64,000 nucleotides of DNA from Apostichopus japonicus. Taxonomy: Eukaryota; Echinodermata; Holothuroidea; Aspidochirotida; Stichopodidae. The stretch's first letter is position 1. The letters are not shown here. Below are more notes on the stretch, generated by a model. It was not told the DNA's origin. It did no database searches and was given only the letters and a program-made list of their open reading frames with translations. The stretch lies in contig NC_092561.1 in NCBI RefSeq assembly GCF_037975245.1, forward strand, positions 7,482,001 through 7,546,000, written 5' to 3'.

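Noticed and set aside
11747-64000. Complement C3/C4/C5 homologue
   Set aside because: Thioester and macroglobulin motifs fit, but the segment between MG6 and FPDTWLW (exons 15-17) has no six-cysteine anaphylatoxin domain, so A2M/CD109/TEP-type is the better call.

Overview
The window is animal nuclear DNA. It has short exons with GT/AG introns, SINEs, MITEs, a Penelope-like retroelement, a Harbinger DNA transposon and very many minisatellites. The gene content (thioester protein, somatomedin-B exons, a heparan-sulfate-sulfotransferase-like gene) and the repeat style suggest a marine invertebrate deuterostome. An echinoderm such as a sea cucumber is my best guess, but this is inference; no sequence here fixes the species.

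Layout. 1-2.6 kb: broken 3' end of an L2/CR1-like non-LTR element, a homogeneous 95-bp minisatellite and a degenerate hAT-type MITE. 4.25-5.4 kb: two exons of a somatomedin-B-domain gene whose other exons I could not find. 8.5-9.8 kb: an intronless type II membrane sulfotransferase-like gene that is frameshifted just before its C-terminus and lacks a conserved catalytic block. 10.6-10.8 kb: paired perfect hairpins. 11.75 kb to the window end: one large gene on the + strand, reconstructed here as 32 exons (4598 coding nt, 1532 codons, frame continuous across every junction). It encodes a secreted thioester-containing protein of the alpha-2-macroglobulin/CD109/TEP family. The order is signal peptide, macroglobulin domains, a basic and Pro/Gly-rich bait-like segment, the FPDTWLW block, the thioester GCGEQ, the alpha-helical thioester domain, CUB-like strands and the start of the receptor-binding domain. 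The 3' end lies beyond the window.

The introns of this gene have accumulated mobile DNA. Intron 5 holds tRNA-derived SINEs and a 650-bp hAT MITE with an 8-bp target duplication. Intron 15 holds a 1036-bp hAT MITE plus a relic carrying the hAT transposase dimerisation domain. Intron 16 holds a Penelope-like element (ORF1, reverse transcriptase, short direct repeats, hammerhead-like ribozyme). Intron 17 holds a second copy of the 650-bp MITE in opposite orientation. Intron 26 holds a 5282-bp Harbinger transposon with 46-bp inverted termini, a TTA duplication, an intact DDE transposase and a Myb/SANT-like partner gene. At least nine introns contain minisatellites of 19-80 bp unit. In three cases (exons 19, 22 and 24) the tandem array includes the 5' splice site itself, so each array is a string of donor-like decoys.

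Most notable points: splice-site-seeded tandem arrays; a near-complete Harbinger; an endonuclease-less Penelope with a ribozyme whose stem III is a self-complementary hexamer; an inverted pair of ribozyme-bearing repeats in intron 11; and replacement of the usual catalytic His/Asn of the thioester domain by Arg.
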